Shown here: positions 1 to 8,109 of the stretch, in pieces
How the letters are laid out: the number at the start of each line of letters is the position of its first letter
Position numbering within the stretch: the stretch's first letter is position 1
Assembly (NCBI RefSeq): GCF_003966125.1
Contig: NZ_RXMA01000025.1
Coordinates: 19,228-83,227 of the forward strand
Length of the DNA stretch: 64,000 nucleotides
Reading direction: 5' to 3'
Source of the DNA: Azospirillum griseum
GTDB taxonomy: Bacteria > Pseudomonadota > Alphaproteobacteria > Azospirillales > Azospirillaceae
Program-made: the position numbers and the translations under genes
Notes under the pieces: model-generated
Database searches by the model: none
What the model was told of the DNA's origin: nothing
Seen by the model: the letters and a program-made list of their open reading frames with translations, nothing else

Positions 1-145
1 CGGTTTCCTCCAGCGAGCGCAGCCGCCGCCAGCAGGAGGAGGCGGAGAGCGCCACCCGGTCGGCCAGCTCCTGCACCGTCAGGCGGGAATCCTCCTGCAG
101 GGCGTTGAGGATTTTGACGTCGATCTCCGAAAGGGAGGAGGCCAT
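1..145 (-). CDS. Lrp/AsnC-family regulator, N-terminal part only
   Basis: The first 48 residues of a leftward gene are present; the rest lies beyond the window edge. They begin MASSLSEIDVKIL and form the winged helix-turn-helix typical of Lrp/AsnC proteins (D-x-K-I-L, then ADRVALSASSCWRR). These regulators bind DNA as dimers or octamers and sense amino acids through a C-terminal RAM domain, which cannot be seen here. The gene is divergent from hpd, with 162 bp between the two starts, and a dyad lies just upstream of its ATG. Family knowledge: Lrp-type genes beside hpd often control tyrosine catabolism; that role is inferred. Confidence 0.85.
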   Translation of the reverse strand, partial: MASSLSEIDVKILNALQEDSRLTVQELADRVALSASSCWRRLRSLEET

Positions 146-152
146 CGGGTAA

Positions 153-184
153 ATTTTCCGTCATTCGCCAATCAGTCGGAAAAT
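153..184. promoter_or_regulatory. Inverted repeat between Lrp gene and hpd
   Basis: ATTTTCCG (153-160) and CGGAAAAT (177-184) form a perfect 8-bp inverted repeat with a 16-bp spacer. It starts 8 bp upstream of the Lrp-family start codon and lies about 125 bp upstream of hpd. Position and symmetry fit an operator for the divergent Lrp-type regulator (autoregulation plus control of hpd). No binding evidence exists. Confidence 0.5.
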
Positions 185-307
185 CATACCAAAAATGCCG
201 GATTCGGGCGAGAGGATTGACAGCTCTTTTCACCAACAATCCGGCATGCTGAGGACATGACGCGCCGCCACCCGCGCGGCCCCCTCACACCATTCGGAGA
301 CGCGACC

Positions 308-1381
308 ATGGCCGATTTGTGGGACAACCCGATGCAGACCGACGGGTTCGAATTCATTGAATTCACCGCCCCGGACACCGAAGCTCTGGGCCGTCTGTTC
401 GAACAGATGGGCTTCACCGCCATCGCCCGCCATCGGTCGAAGAACGTCACGCTGTACCGCCAGGGCGACGTCAATTTCATCATCAACGCCGAACAGTCGG
501 GTTTCCCGCGCAACTTCGCCGCGCTGCACGGCCCCAGCATCTGCGCCATCGCGTTCCGCGTGGGCGACGCGGCGGCGGCCTACCGCCGGGCGCTGGATCT
601 GGGCGCGTGGGGCGTGGAAACCCGCGCCGGGGCGATGGAACTGAACATCCCGGCGATCAAGGGCATCGGCGATTCGCTGATTTATCTGGTGGACCGCTAC
701 GGCGCGCGCGGCAACATCTATGACATTGATTTCGTGCCGCTGCCCGGCGTTGACCAGCACCCGGCCGGGGCCGGTCTGACCTACATCGACCATCTCACCC
801 ACAACGTCCACACCGGGCGGATGGAGGAGTGGGCCGATTTCTACACCCGCCTGTTCGGCTTCCGCGAGGTTCGTTACTTCGACATCGAAGGCAAGCTGAC
901 CGGCCTGCGGTCCAAGGCGATGACCAGCCCCTGCGGCAAGATCCGCATTCCGATCAACGAATCCTCCGACGACAAGTCGCAGATCGTCGAATATCTGCGC
1001 GATTACAAGGGCGAGGGCATCCAGCACGTCGCCCTTGGCACCGACGACATCATCCACACGGTGGAGTTCCTGCGCGGCTTCGGCACGCCGTTCCAGGACA
1101 CGTTGGACACCTATTACGATCAGGTTGACGCGCGGGTCCCCGGCCATGGCCAGGATCTGGACCGCCTGCGCAAAAACCGCATTCTTGTCGATGGCGCGCC
1201 GACGCAGGGCCAAGGGCTGCTGTTGCAGATCTTCACCCAGACCGTCATCGGCCCGATCTTCTTCGAATTCATTCAGCGCAAGGGCAATGAGGGCTTTGGC
1301 GAGGGCAATTTCAAGGCCCTGTTCGAATCCATTGAACTCGACCAAATCCGCCGGGGCGTGCTGAAGGCGGACGCGGCCTGA
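308..1381 (+). CDS. hpd: 4-hydroxyphenylpyruvate dioxygenase
   Basis: Non-haem Fe(II) dioxygenase converting 4-hydroxyphenylpyruvate to homogentisate, the second step of tyrosine degradation; cytosolic. The 357-residue protein has the usual length and two VOC-fold halves. The iron triad is visible: His162 (in YIDHLTHNV), His240 (in GIQHVALG) and Glu320 (in IFFEFIQRKG), followed by the family C-terminal GFGEGNFKALFESIE. The ATG at 308 is preferred over an in-frame ATG at 257 because MADLWDNP matches the normal family N-terminus and GGAGACG precedes it. Monocistronic, closed by a strong terminator. The divergent Lrp-type gene is the likely regulator. Confidence 0.97.
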   Translation: MADLWDNPMQTDGFEFIEFTAPDTEALGRLFEQMGFTAIARHRSKNVTLYRQGDVNFIINAEQSGFPRNFAALHGPSICAIAFRVGDAAAAYRRALDLGAWGVETRAGAMELNIPAIKGIGDSLIYLVDRYGARGNIYDIDFVPLPGVDQHPAGAGLTYIDHLTHNVHTGRMEEWADFYTRLFGFREVRYFDIEGKLTGLRSKAMTSPCGKIRIPINESSDDKSQIVEYLRDYKGEGIQHVALGTDDIIHTVEFLRGFGTPFQDTLDTYYDQVDARVPGHGQDLDRLRKNRILVDGAPTQGQGLLLQIFTQTVIGPIFFEFIQRKGNEGFGEGNFKALFESIELDQIRRGVLKADAA

Positions 1382-1417
1382 CACGAACACGACTGCGCAT
1401 GGTCGTCACTTCCCAGG

Positions 1418-1446
1418 CCGGGGCGGCAACGCCCCGGTCTTTTTTT
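1418..1446 (+). terminator. Rho-independent terminator of hpd
   Basis: CCGGGGC (1418-1424), loop GGCAAC, GCCCCGG (1431-1437), then a run of seven T. It sits 36 bp after the hpd stop and separates hpd from the convergent mlaF. Confidence 0.9.
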
Positions 1447-1477
1447 GCGCAACGGATTGGTGCCCGGATTTTTGCGA

Positions 1478-2275
1478 TCAGAGCGCGCGGATCTGCATCT
1501 TGATCGGCCCTTCGGCCCGGCCATGCACGAATTGATCGACATAGGGGTTGCCGGACTGGTCGATGTCGCTGGCGTGGCCGGTCCAGATGATCTGGCCCTG
1601 ATAGATCATGGCGATGCGGTCGGCGATCTTGCGGGCGGACGCCATGTCGTGGGTGATGGTGACGGCGGTCGCCCCCAGATCCTTCACGCACTGCACGATC
1701 AGCTCGTTGATGACGTCGGCCATGATCGGGTCCAACCCGGTGGTCGGCTCGTCAAAAAAGATGATCTCCGGCTCGTCGGCGATGGCGCGGGCCAGACCGA
1801 CGCGCTTCTGCATGCCGCCCGACAGCTCCGACGGCGACAGCTCTCCCACATCCGGGGTCAGGCCGACGGCCCCCAGCTTGGCAATCGCGATTTCCTTGGC
1901 CTGGGCGCGGGGCATGTGTTCCCCCTGCATCAGACCGAAGGCGACGTTTTCCCACACGGTCAGGCTGTCGAACAGGGCGGCCCCCTGGAACAGCATGCCG
2001 AATTTGTGCAGCATCTTTTCCCGCTCGCGCGGGCGCAGGGCCGTGGTTTCCTGCCCATCGACGCGGATGGAGCCGGAATCGGGCTGCAACAGGCCGAGGA
2101 TGCATTTCAGCATCACCGATTTGCCGGTGCCCGACCCGCCGATGACGACCAGCGATTCGCCCTTGCCGACCTGAAGGTCGATGCCGTTCAGCACCTTTTT
2201 CGGGCCGAAACGCTTGGTGACGCCGGACAGGGCGATTTTCGGGGTGGCGGGGGACAGCATGGTCGGTGCGCTCAC
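1478..2275 (-). CDS. mlaF: Mla-type phospholipid ABC transporter ATPase
   Basis: ATP-binding subunit of an MlaFEDB-like inner-membrane complex that moves phospholipids between inner and outer membranes. The protein has Walker A GGSGTGKS (residues 46-53), signature LSGGMQKR, Walker B IIFFDEPTTGLDP and the H-loop ITHDM; the MQKR variant of the signature and T-T-G-L-D-P are typical of MlaF/Ttg2A. A GTG start at 2275 overlaps the mlaE stop by 4 bp (GTGA), which suggests translational coupling; an in-frame ATG at 2260 is the alternative. Last gene of the dnaB-alr-mlaE-mlaF run. No mlaD, mlaC or mlaB is adjacent. Confidence 0.92.
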   Translation of the reverse strand: MSAPTMLSPATPKIALSGVTKRFGPKKVLNGIDLQVGKGESLVVIGGSGTGKSVMLKCILGLLQPDSGSIRVDGQETTALRPREREKMLHKFGMLFQGAALFDSLTVWENVAFGLMQGEHMPRAQAKEIAIAKLGAVGLTPDVGELSPSELSGGMQKRVGLARAIADEPEIIFFDEPTTGLDPIMADVINELIVQCVKDLGATAVTITHDMASARKIADRIAMIYQGQIIWTGHASDIDQSGNPYVDQFVHGRAEGPIKMQIRAL

Positions 2276-3048
2276 TTCGTCGAGAAGAACATGCCGGTGA
2301 TGAGGTAGTTCCACACCAGGATCATGATGGAGGCCGACACCACCGCGTTGGTGGTCGCCGCCCCCACGCCCTGGGCACCGCCCTTGGAGTGGTAGCCGTG
2401 GTAACAGCCCATCAAGGCGATCAGGAAGCCGAAGACCGCCGCCTTGACCAGACCGGAGATCACGTCCAGCGGTTGCAGGAATTCCCAGGTGCGGCTGATG
2501 TAGCTGCTGGCGTTGAAGTCCAGCCGATAGACGCCGACCAGGAAGCCGCCGAACACGCCGATGATGTCGGCCACCACCACCAGCAGCGGCAGCATGGTCA
2601 AACCGGCCAGCAGGCGCGGGGCAACCAGATACTTCATCGGGTTGGTGGACAGGGTGGACAGCGCGTCGATCTGTTCGGTGACGCGCATGGTCCCGATTTC
2701 CGCCGCCATCGCCGCGCCGATGCGCCCGGCCACCATCAGACCGGCCAGCACCGGCCCCAGCTCGCGCGTGATCGACAGCACCACCACGGTGGCGATCGCC
2801 CCCTCCGCCTGGAAGCGGGAGAAGCCGCTGTAGCTTTGCAGCGCCAGCACCATGCCGGTGAACAGCGCCGTCAACCCCACCACCGGCAGCGAGTAATAGC
2901 CGATGTCGATCATCTGGCGCAGGATCTGGCGCGGGTAGAACGGCGGACGCACGCAGTGCGACACGGCCGAACCCGTGAACAAGGCCAAACGCCCGGTCGC
3001 TTCAAGAAAGACCAGGAACGCCCGGCCGGTCGCGGCGAGGAAACCCAT
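2272..3048 (-). CDS. mlaE: Mla-type phospholipid ABC transporter permease
   Basis: MlaE/YrbE-family permease of 258 residues (usual length about 260). Five or six hydrophobic segments are visible, and the family motif around GPVLAGLMVAGRIGAAMAAEIGTM is the cytoplasmic coupling region that meets MlaF. It works with MlaF in lipid trafficking to maintain outer-membrane asymmetry. It lies 52 bp downstream of alr and overlaps mlaF by 4 bp, so the two subunits are probably co-translated. The start ATG at 3048 gives the usual family N-terminus (MGFLAATGRAFL). Confidence 0.93.
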   Translation of the reverse strand: MGFLAATGRAFLVFLEATGRLALFTGSAVSHCVRPPFYPRQILRQMIDIGYYSLPVVGLTALFTGMVLALQSYSGFSRFQAEGAIATVVVLSITRELGPVLAGLMVAGRIGAAMAAEIGTMRVTEQIDALSTLSTNPMKYLVAPRLLAGLTMLPLLVVVADIIGVFGGFLVGVYRLDFNASSYISRTWEFLQPLDVISGLVKAAVFGFLIALMGCYHGYHSKGGAQGVGAATTNAVVSASIMILVWNYLITGMFFSTK

Positions 3049-3100
3049 CAGTCGGCCCGTGTCATAGTGGTGGGGATCAGGGAGGCGGTGGCGATGCGGG

Positions 3101-4216
3101 TCACGGAGCCGACCCGGCGTTGCGGTACACCCGGTGGTAACGCGGGCCGAGCGAGGTCAGCACCTCATAGCCGATGGTCCCGGCCTCTGCCGCCACGGTG
3201 TCCACCGGGCGGTTGGGGCCGATCAGCTCCAGCAGCGCGCCGGGGTGAACGGCGTGGTCGGGTAGGCCGGTGACGTCCACCGTGATGAGATCCATCGACA
3301 CCCTGCCAACGATGGGGGCGGCGATGCCGTCGGCGTAGACATGGCCGCGCCCGCTCAGCGAGCGCAGATAGCCATCGGCGTAGCCCACACCTATGGTGGC
3401 GATGGTCGTCGGCCCGTTCACCCGGTGGGCGGCGGAGTAGCCGACGGTCATCGGCGCGTCGATGCGGCGGACCTGGAGAATCCGGGCGTCCAGCCGGATG
3501 ACCCCCTGCATCGGGTTGGCGGTGTGCGGCGTCGGGTTGACGCCGTAGAGCGCGCAGCCGGGGCGGGCGAGGTCGAAATGGAAGGACGGCCCGTGAAAGA
3601 TGCCCGACGAGTTGGCAAAGCTGGCCGGTGCGGCGGGCAGGCGGGCCAGCGCGGTGCGGAACCGGCCCAACTGCTGGGCCGACATCGGCGACTCGACATC
3701 GTCGGCGCAGGCCAGATGCGTCATCCAGTATTTCAAATCGATGCCGTCCAGCCATTCCGGGTGATCGGCCAGCGCGTCCAACTCGTCCGGGCCAAGGCCC
3801 AGCCGGTTCATGCCGGTGTCGAGATGGATGGCGGCGGGCAGCGCCCGGCCCTGCGCCTTGGCGAAGGCCCGCCAGGCGGCGATCTCGCCCAGATGGTTCA
3901 GCACCGGCCACACGCCGCTGTCCAGAAAGGCCGACTCGCTGCCCTGCGGCAGACCGCCCAGCGACAGCACGCGCACGTCGGGAGCGGCGGCGCGGACGGC
4001 CAACGCCTCCTCGAACTGGGCGACGAAGAAGGTCCGGCAGCCGGCGGCGCGCAGGGCGGGGACGGCGTGGGCCACCCCCAGGCCATAGGCGTCGGCCTTG
4101 ACCACGGCGGAGCATTCCGCCGGGGCCACACGGTCGCGAAGCTGGGTCCAGTTGGCGACCAGCGCGCCAAGGTCCACGGTGAGGATGGCGGCAGCGCGCC
4201 GGAGGAGATCAGTCAT
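3101..4216 (-). CDS. alr: Alanine racemase
   Basis: PLP enzyme interconverting L- and D-alanine, supplying D-Ala for peptidoglycan. The 371-residue protein carries the PLP lysine K40 in AVVKADAYGLG near the N-terminus and the C-terminal beta-domain with the catalytic-tyrosine region GVGYADGYLR and GRVSMDL. The ATG at 4216 overlaps the end of dnaB by 8 bp (ATGACTGA), which decides the start over longer upstream in-frame options that would run deep into dnaB. It is in the dnaB-alr-mlaEF operon, a dnaB-alr linkage common in alphaproteobacteria. dadA at 54.6 kb could use its D-alanine product catabolically. Confidence 0.96.
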   Translation of the reverse strand: MTDLLRRAAAILTVDLGALVANWTQLRDRVAPAECSAVVKADAYGLGVAHAVPALRAAGCRTFFVAQFEEALAVRAAAPDVRVLSLGGLPQGSESAFLDSGVWPVLNHLGEIAAWRAFAKAQGRALPAAIHLDTGMNRLGLGPDELDALADHPEWLDGIDLKYWMTHLACADDVESPMSAQQLGRFRTALARLPAAPASFANSSGIFHGPSFHFDLARPGCALYGVNPTPHTANPMQGVIRLDARILQVRRIDAPMTVGYSAAHRVNGPTTIATIGVGYADGYLRSLSGRGHVYADGIAAPIVGRVSMDLITVDVTGLPDHAVHPGALLELIGPNRPVDTVAAEAGTIGYEVLTSLGPRYHRVYRNAGSAP

Positions 4217-5717
4217 CGTCCTGATTGCGTTGGTCGAGGTCGCCGAACTTGGTGAACTGGCCGTCGAAGTAGAGACGGACGGTTCCGATCGGGCCATGGC
4301 GCTGTTTGGCGATGATGACCTCGGCGGTGTTGTGCACCTCGCCAAGCCGTTGCTGCCAGCGCTGATACCGGTCGTTGAACTTGTCGTCGCTCTCGTCGGG
4401 CCGCCGGGAGGGTTCGGCGCGCTCAAGATAATACTGTTCGCGGAAAACGAACATCACAACGTCGGCGTCCTGCTCGATGGAGCCGGATTCGCGCAGGTCG
4501 GCCAGTTGGGGGCGCTTGTCCTCGCGCAGCTCCACCGCGCGGCTCAACTGCGACAGGGCGATGACGGGAACGTCCAGCTCCTTGGCGATGGCCTTCAGCC
4601 CGCGCGTGATTTCGGAAATCTCCTGCACGCGGTTCTCGCTGCCGCGCGAAGAGGATCCCCGCAGAAGCTGAAGGTAATCGACCACCACCATGTTCAGGCC
4701 GGAGGTCCGTTTCAACCGGCGGCAGCGGGTGCGCACGGCCGACACCGACAGGGCGGGCGTGTCGTCCACATAGAAGGGGCAGCGGGCCAAATCCTGGCTG
4801 GCCTGGACGAATTTTGGAAAATCGCTGTCGCGGATTTCGCCGCGCCGGATCTTGTCGCCGGGAACCTCCACCACCTCGGCCAGGATACGGGTGGCGAGCT
4901 GTTCGGCGGACATTTCCAGCGAGAAGAAACCGACGACCCCGCCCTCCTGCCCGCCCGACCGCATGTGCGCGCGGGCGGCGTTGAAGGCGATGTTGGTGGC
5001 CAGCGCGGTCTTGCCCATCGACGGGCGACCGGCCAGAATCACCAGATCGGACGGGTGCAGGCCGCCCAGCTTGCGGTCGATGTCGATCAGGCCGGTGGTG
5101 ACGCCGGTGACGTGGCTGGAGCGGCGGAAGGCCACCTCCGCCGTGGCGATGGCGTGCTTGACCGACTCGCCGAAGGCGACGAAGCCGCCCTGCACGTCGC
5201 CGGTGGAGGCCAGATCGAACAGTTGCTTTTCCGCCTCGCCAATCTGGTCGAGCGCGGTGACGTCGAGGTCGTGGCGGTACGCCTCGTTCACCATGTCGGT
5301 GCCGACCTCGATCAACTGGCGGCGGATGAACAGGTCGTGGATGGTCTTGCCGTAATCCCCGGCGTTGACCACGGTGACGACGTTGGCCGCCAATTCGGCC
5401 AAATAGGCGCTGCCGCCTTCCACCGCCAGATCGGCGTCGTTGTCGAACAGGGCCTTCAGCGTCACCGGGTTGGCGATCTGGCCCCGGTCGATCATCTTGG
5501 TGATCGCGGCGAAGATGCGCTGGTGCACCGGGTCGTAGAAATGCTCGGCGCGCAGGAACTCGCCAACCTTTTCATAGGCCTTGTTGTTGACCAGGATCGC
5601 GCCCAACAGCGCCTGTTCCGCCTCCTCGTTGTTGGGAGGGGTGCGGTAGTCGGGCGCGGTCTTGGCCGGGCCGACGGACGGGCGGGGGTCGAACAGGGAA
5701 GAGGTCTGGCTGGTCAT
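4209..5717 (-). CDS. dnaB: Replicative DNA helicase
   Basis: Hexameric 5'-3' helicase that unwinds DNA at the replication fork. At 502 residues it has the N-terminal DnaG-interacting domain (about 25-130; PNNEEAEQALLGAIL) and the RecA-type C-terminal domain with Walker A GRPSMGKT (230-237), VVVDYLQLL (Walker B) and the conserved ALSQLSRAVE. No intein is present. It heads the leftward operon with alr, mlaE and mlaF. Upstream, paired DnaA-box-like sequences at 5783-5805 may link its expression to DnaA. Confidence 0.98.
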   Translation of the reverse strand: MTSQTSSLFDPRPSVGPAKTAPDYRTPPNNEEAEQALLGAILVNNKAYEKVGEFLRAEHFYDPVHQRIFAAITKMIDRGQIANPVTLKALFDNDADLAVEGGSAYLAELAANVVTVVNAGDYGKTIHDLFIRRQLIEVGTDMVNEAYRHDLDVTALDQIGEAEKQLFDLASTGDVQGGFVAFGESVKHAIATAEVAFRRSSHVTGVTTGLIDIDRKLGGLHPSDLVILAGRPSMGKTALATNIAFNAARAHMRSGGQEGGVVGFFSLEMSAEQLATRILAEVVEVPGDKIRRGEIRDSDFPKFVQASQDLARCPFYVDDTPALSVSAVRTRCRRLKRTSGLNMVVVDYLQLLRGSSSRGSENRVQEISEITRGLKAIAKELDVPVIALSQLSRAVELREDKRPQLADLRESGSIEQDADVVMFVFREQYYLERAEPSRRPDESDDKFNDRYQRWQQRLGEVHNTAEVIIAKQRHGPIGTVRLYFDGQFTKFGDLDQRNQDDD

Positions 5718-5782
5718 CGCATCAGTGTAGCAGTCAACGGAACGGGAACGCGCGGGCAGGGCGTGGCGGGCCTGGGAAAAAC

Positions 5783-5805
5783 CTGTGGATAAATATCATC
5801 CACAG
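5783..5805. promoter_or_regulatory. Paired inverted DnaA-box-like sites upstream of dnaB
   Basis: TGTGGATAA (5784-5792) is the exact reverse complement of the DnaA box TTATCCACA. TCATCCACA (5796-5804) is a second box with one mismatch in the opposite orientation. Together they form CTGTGGAT-N7-ATCCACAG, centred about 75 bp upstream of the dnaB start, between dnaB and the LOG gene stop. Likely a DnaA-responsive control site; alternatively just a hairpin. Confidence 0.6.
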
Positions 5806-5857
5806 CCTGTGAAGATTGGGGATAACCGATCCGACCGCCCGACGCGTCCGGGGCCGC

Positions 5858-6442
5858 TCACAGGTGGCGGCTGTGCGCGGGATGGCTGGGGGCGGGGGCA
5901 TCCTCCAGCGCGGTGAACACAGCGTCGATCTGGTCGGCCACCCGGTAGAGGCGGCTGCGGTCCACCCGCGCGAAGCCCTGGGCGACCATGTGGTCGATCA
6001 GCCCCAGCAGCGGCCGCCAATAGCCATCGACGTCGGCGACGATGATGGGCTTGTCGTGCAGGCGCAATTGCTTCCAGGTCAGCACCTCGAACGCCTCGTC
6101 CAGCGTGCCCAATCCGCCGGGCAGGATGACGAAGGCGTCGGCGCGCTCCACCATCATCCGCTTGCGCGTGTGCATGCTGTCCACGACGTGCAGTTCGGTC
6201 AGCCCGGTGTGCTCCACCTCCATCGACTGGATGTGGTCGGGGATGATGCCGACGACCTCGCCCCCCGCCGCCAGCGCGGCGTCGGCGACGATGCCCATCA
6301 GGCCGACGCGCCCGCCGCCGTAAATCAGGCGGATGCCGCGCTGCGCCAACCCCTCGCCCAACGCGTGGGCGGCGTCCTTGTGGACATCGGCAACCTGGGC
6401 GGAGGCCCCGCAGTAAACGCAGACGGAGGACAGGGAGGTCAT
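5858..6442 (-). CDS. LOG-family cytokinin riboside 5'-monophosphate phosphoribohydrolase
   Basis: 194-residue Rossmann-type protein of the LOG (TIGR00730) family. Members cleave nucleoside 5'-monophosphates, including cytokinin ribotides, to free base and ribose 5-phosphate. The signature PGGLGTLDE is at residues 108-116 and the companion motif SMHTRKRMM at 89-97; YGGGRVGLMG near residue 41 forms the nucleotide loop. ATG at 6442 gives the family start MTSLSSVCVYCGAS. In plant-associated bacteria such enzymes can release active cytokinin, but many act in nucleotide turnover; the substrate here is not known. Confidence 0.9.
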   Translation of the reverse strand: MTSLSSVCVYCGASAQVADVHKDAAHALGEGLAQRGIRLIYGGGRVGLMGIVADAALAAGGEVVGIIPDHIQSMEVEHTGLTELHVVDSMHTRKRMMVERADAFVILPGGLGTLDEAFEVLTWKQLRLHDKPIIVADVDGYWRPLLGLIDHMVAQGFARVDRSRLYRVADQIDAVFTALEDAPAPSHPAHSRHL

Positions 6443-6605
6443 CGCAACACACCTTTCGCAACACGGACCGTTCCGCAGCCTGCGCGTGACCGCAAAACGG
6501 GGCCGTTCATTTTCTTTGTTGGCCTGACGGAATATTGGACCGCCCCCGGGCGTCATCACCTGGGACCGGCCCCAATCGGGCCATGGTATCACCGGGAGGG
6601 ACCAC

Positions 6606-7082
6606 ATGAACAACCGCGTCGTCAACGCCCTTGCTGCCGCTTCGCTCTCCGCTCTGCTCGTCGCCGGTTTCGGCGGCATGGCCGGGGCCGCCGATCCGGC
6701 CGATATGGTGAAGGAACGCCAGCAGACCATGAAGAAGCTCGGCGGCGGCATGGGGGCCGTGGCCAAGTTCGTGAAGAACGAGGGCGGCACGCAGGAGGAC
6801 GCGGCCAAAGGGGCCGAGGCGGTGCTGGCCGTTGCCAAGATGGACGCGAAGGCGGTGTTCCCCACCGGCACCGCTGTGGGCGTTGGCGACAGCGCGGCCA
6901 AGCCGGAGCTGTGGCAGAACTGGTCCGCTGCGGAAGAGAAGTGGAAGGCGATGCAACCGGCGGCGATGAAGCTGGCCGAAGCGATCAAGGGCGGCGACCG
7001 CGCGCAGATCGGGCAGGCCTTGGGGGCGACCTCCAAGACTTGCGGCGGCTGCCACGAAGATTTCCGCGTCAAGAAGCAGTAA
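6606..7082 (+). CDS. Cytochrome c' (periplasmic monohaem)
   Basis: 158-residue precursor with a signal peptide (about 1-29, cleaved after GAAGAA-like MAGAA) and a four-helix cytochrome c' fold. The single haem site CGGCH is at 146-150, near the C-terminus as in this family, where c-type haem is five-coordinate and binds NO or CO. Proposed roles are NO tolerance and electron buffering. A good ribosome site (GGGAGGG) precedes the ATG. The dihaem cytochrome c gene follows after 6 bp, so they form one transcript. Confidence 0.93.
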   Translation: MNNRVVNALAAASLSALLVAGFGGMAGAADPADMVKERQQTMKKLGGGMGAVAKFVKNEGGTQEDAAKGAEAVLAVAKMDAKAVFPTGTAVGVGDSAAKPELWQNWSAAEEKWKAMQPAAMKLAEAIKGGDRAQIGQALGATSKTCGGCHEDFRVKKQ

Positions 7083-7088
7083 CCGGTC

Positions 7089-7973
7089 ATGCGGCGTCGG
7101 GCCTTGCCCCTGACGGCGCTGGTGTTGCCGCTGGCCCTGCCGTTCGTCCTGGTGACGGGCGGCGGGGCGCGCGCGGCCGACGCCGACGCGGTCGCCCGTG
7201 GCGGTTACATCTTCCAGGCGGCGGGCTGCCTGGGCTGCCACACCAATGAAAAGGCGGGCGGCGCGCCGCTGACCGGCGGTCGGGCGCTGGCGACGCCGTT
7301 CGGCACCTTTTTCACCCCCAACATCACCCCCGACCCGGTCCATGGGATCGGTCGCTGGAGCGACGCCGATTTCCTCCGCGCGTTTCGCGAGGGGGTGCGG
7401 CCCGACGGCGCGGCGCTGTTCCCGGCCTTTCCCTACGCCAGCTACACGCGGATGACCGACCGCGATCTGCTGGACCTGAAGGCCTATCTCTTCGCGCAGA
7501 AACCGCAGCCGGTCGCCAACCGCCCGCACGACCTGTCGCCGCCCTTTTCCTGGCGCTTTCTGGTTCCGGGTTGGCAACTTCTGTACATGACCGCCGGGCC
7601 GGTCGCCGACGATCCGTCCAAACCGGCGGCGTGGAATCGGGGCCGTTATCTGGTGGACGCGCTGGGCCATTGCGGCGAATGCCACACCCCGCGCTCTCTG
7701 CTCGGCGGGTTGGACCAGAGCCGCTATCTGGCCGGAACCCCCGACGGGCCGGACGGCGACAAGGTGCCGAACATCACCCCCCACCCGGCCAAGGGGCTGG
7801 GCAAATGGTCCGACAGCGATCTGGCCATGCTGCTGGAACTGGGGCTGAAGCCGGACGGCGACGTGGCGGGCGGCGGCATGGGCGAGGTGGTGCGCAACAC
7901 GACCTCCAAACTGACGGCGGAGGACCGGGCGGCCATCGTCACCTATCTGCGCGGGGTGCCGCCGAAGGAGTAG
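7089..7973 (+). CDS. Dihaem cytochrome c
   Basis: 294-residue periplasmic protein with a signal peptide (about 1-30) and two c-type haem sites, CLGCH (47-51) and CGECH (195-199), each in its own cytochrome c domain. The domains resemble those of alcohol/gluconate dehydrogenase cytochrome subunits and thiosulfate dehydrogenase (motifs TPFGTFFTPNITPD and NITPHPAKGLGKWSD). It lies 6 bp after cytochrome c', which suggests the pair pass electrons to each other or to a common oxidase. No catalytic partner enzyme is next to it, so the donor is unknown. Confidence 0.9.
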   Translation: MRRRALPLTALVLPLALPFVLVTGGGARAADADAVARGGYIFQAAGCLGCHTNEKAGGAPLTGGRALATPFGTFFTPNITPDPVHGIGRWSDADFLRAFREGVRPDGAALFPAFPYASYTRMTDRDLLDLKAYLFAQKPQPVANRPHDLSPPFSWRFLVPGWQLLYMTAGPVADDPSKPAAWNRGRYLVDALGHCGECHTPRSLLGGLDQSRYLAGTPDGPDGDKVPNITPHPAKGLGKWSDSDLAMLLELGLKPDGDVAGGGMGEVVRNTTSKLTAEDRAAIVTYLRGVPPKE

Positions 7974-8109
7974 CGGGGCGGTTCAGCTTTTAGCCCTGCG
8001 CAAAAATGCCACTCGTGCGGCGTGTGGGCGGCGGGTTATGTTTCGCGGATCGCAGCGCCGGGTCCGCAACGGGGTCGGCGCTGCCCCGAATCGATTGGGA
8101 GAGAGTGCG

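Noticed and set aside
4098..5792. 564-codon frame antisense to dnaB and alr
   Set aside because: Shadow of dnaB; the DnaB motifs decide the strand.
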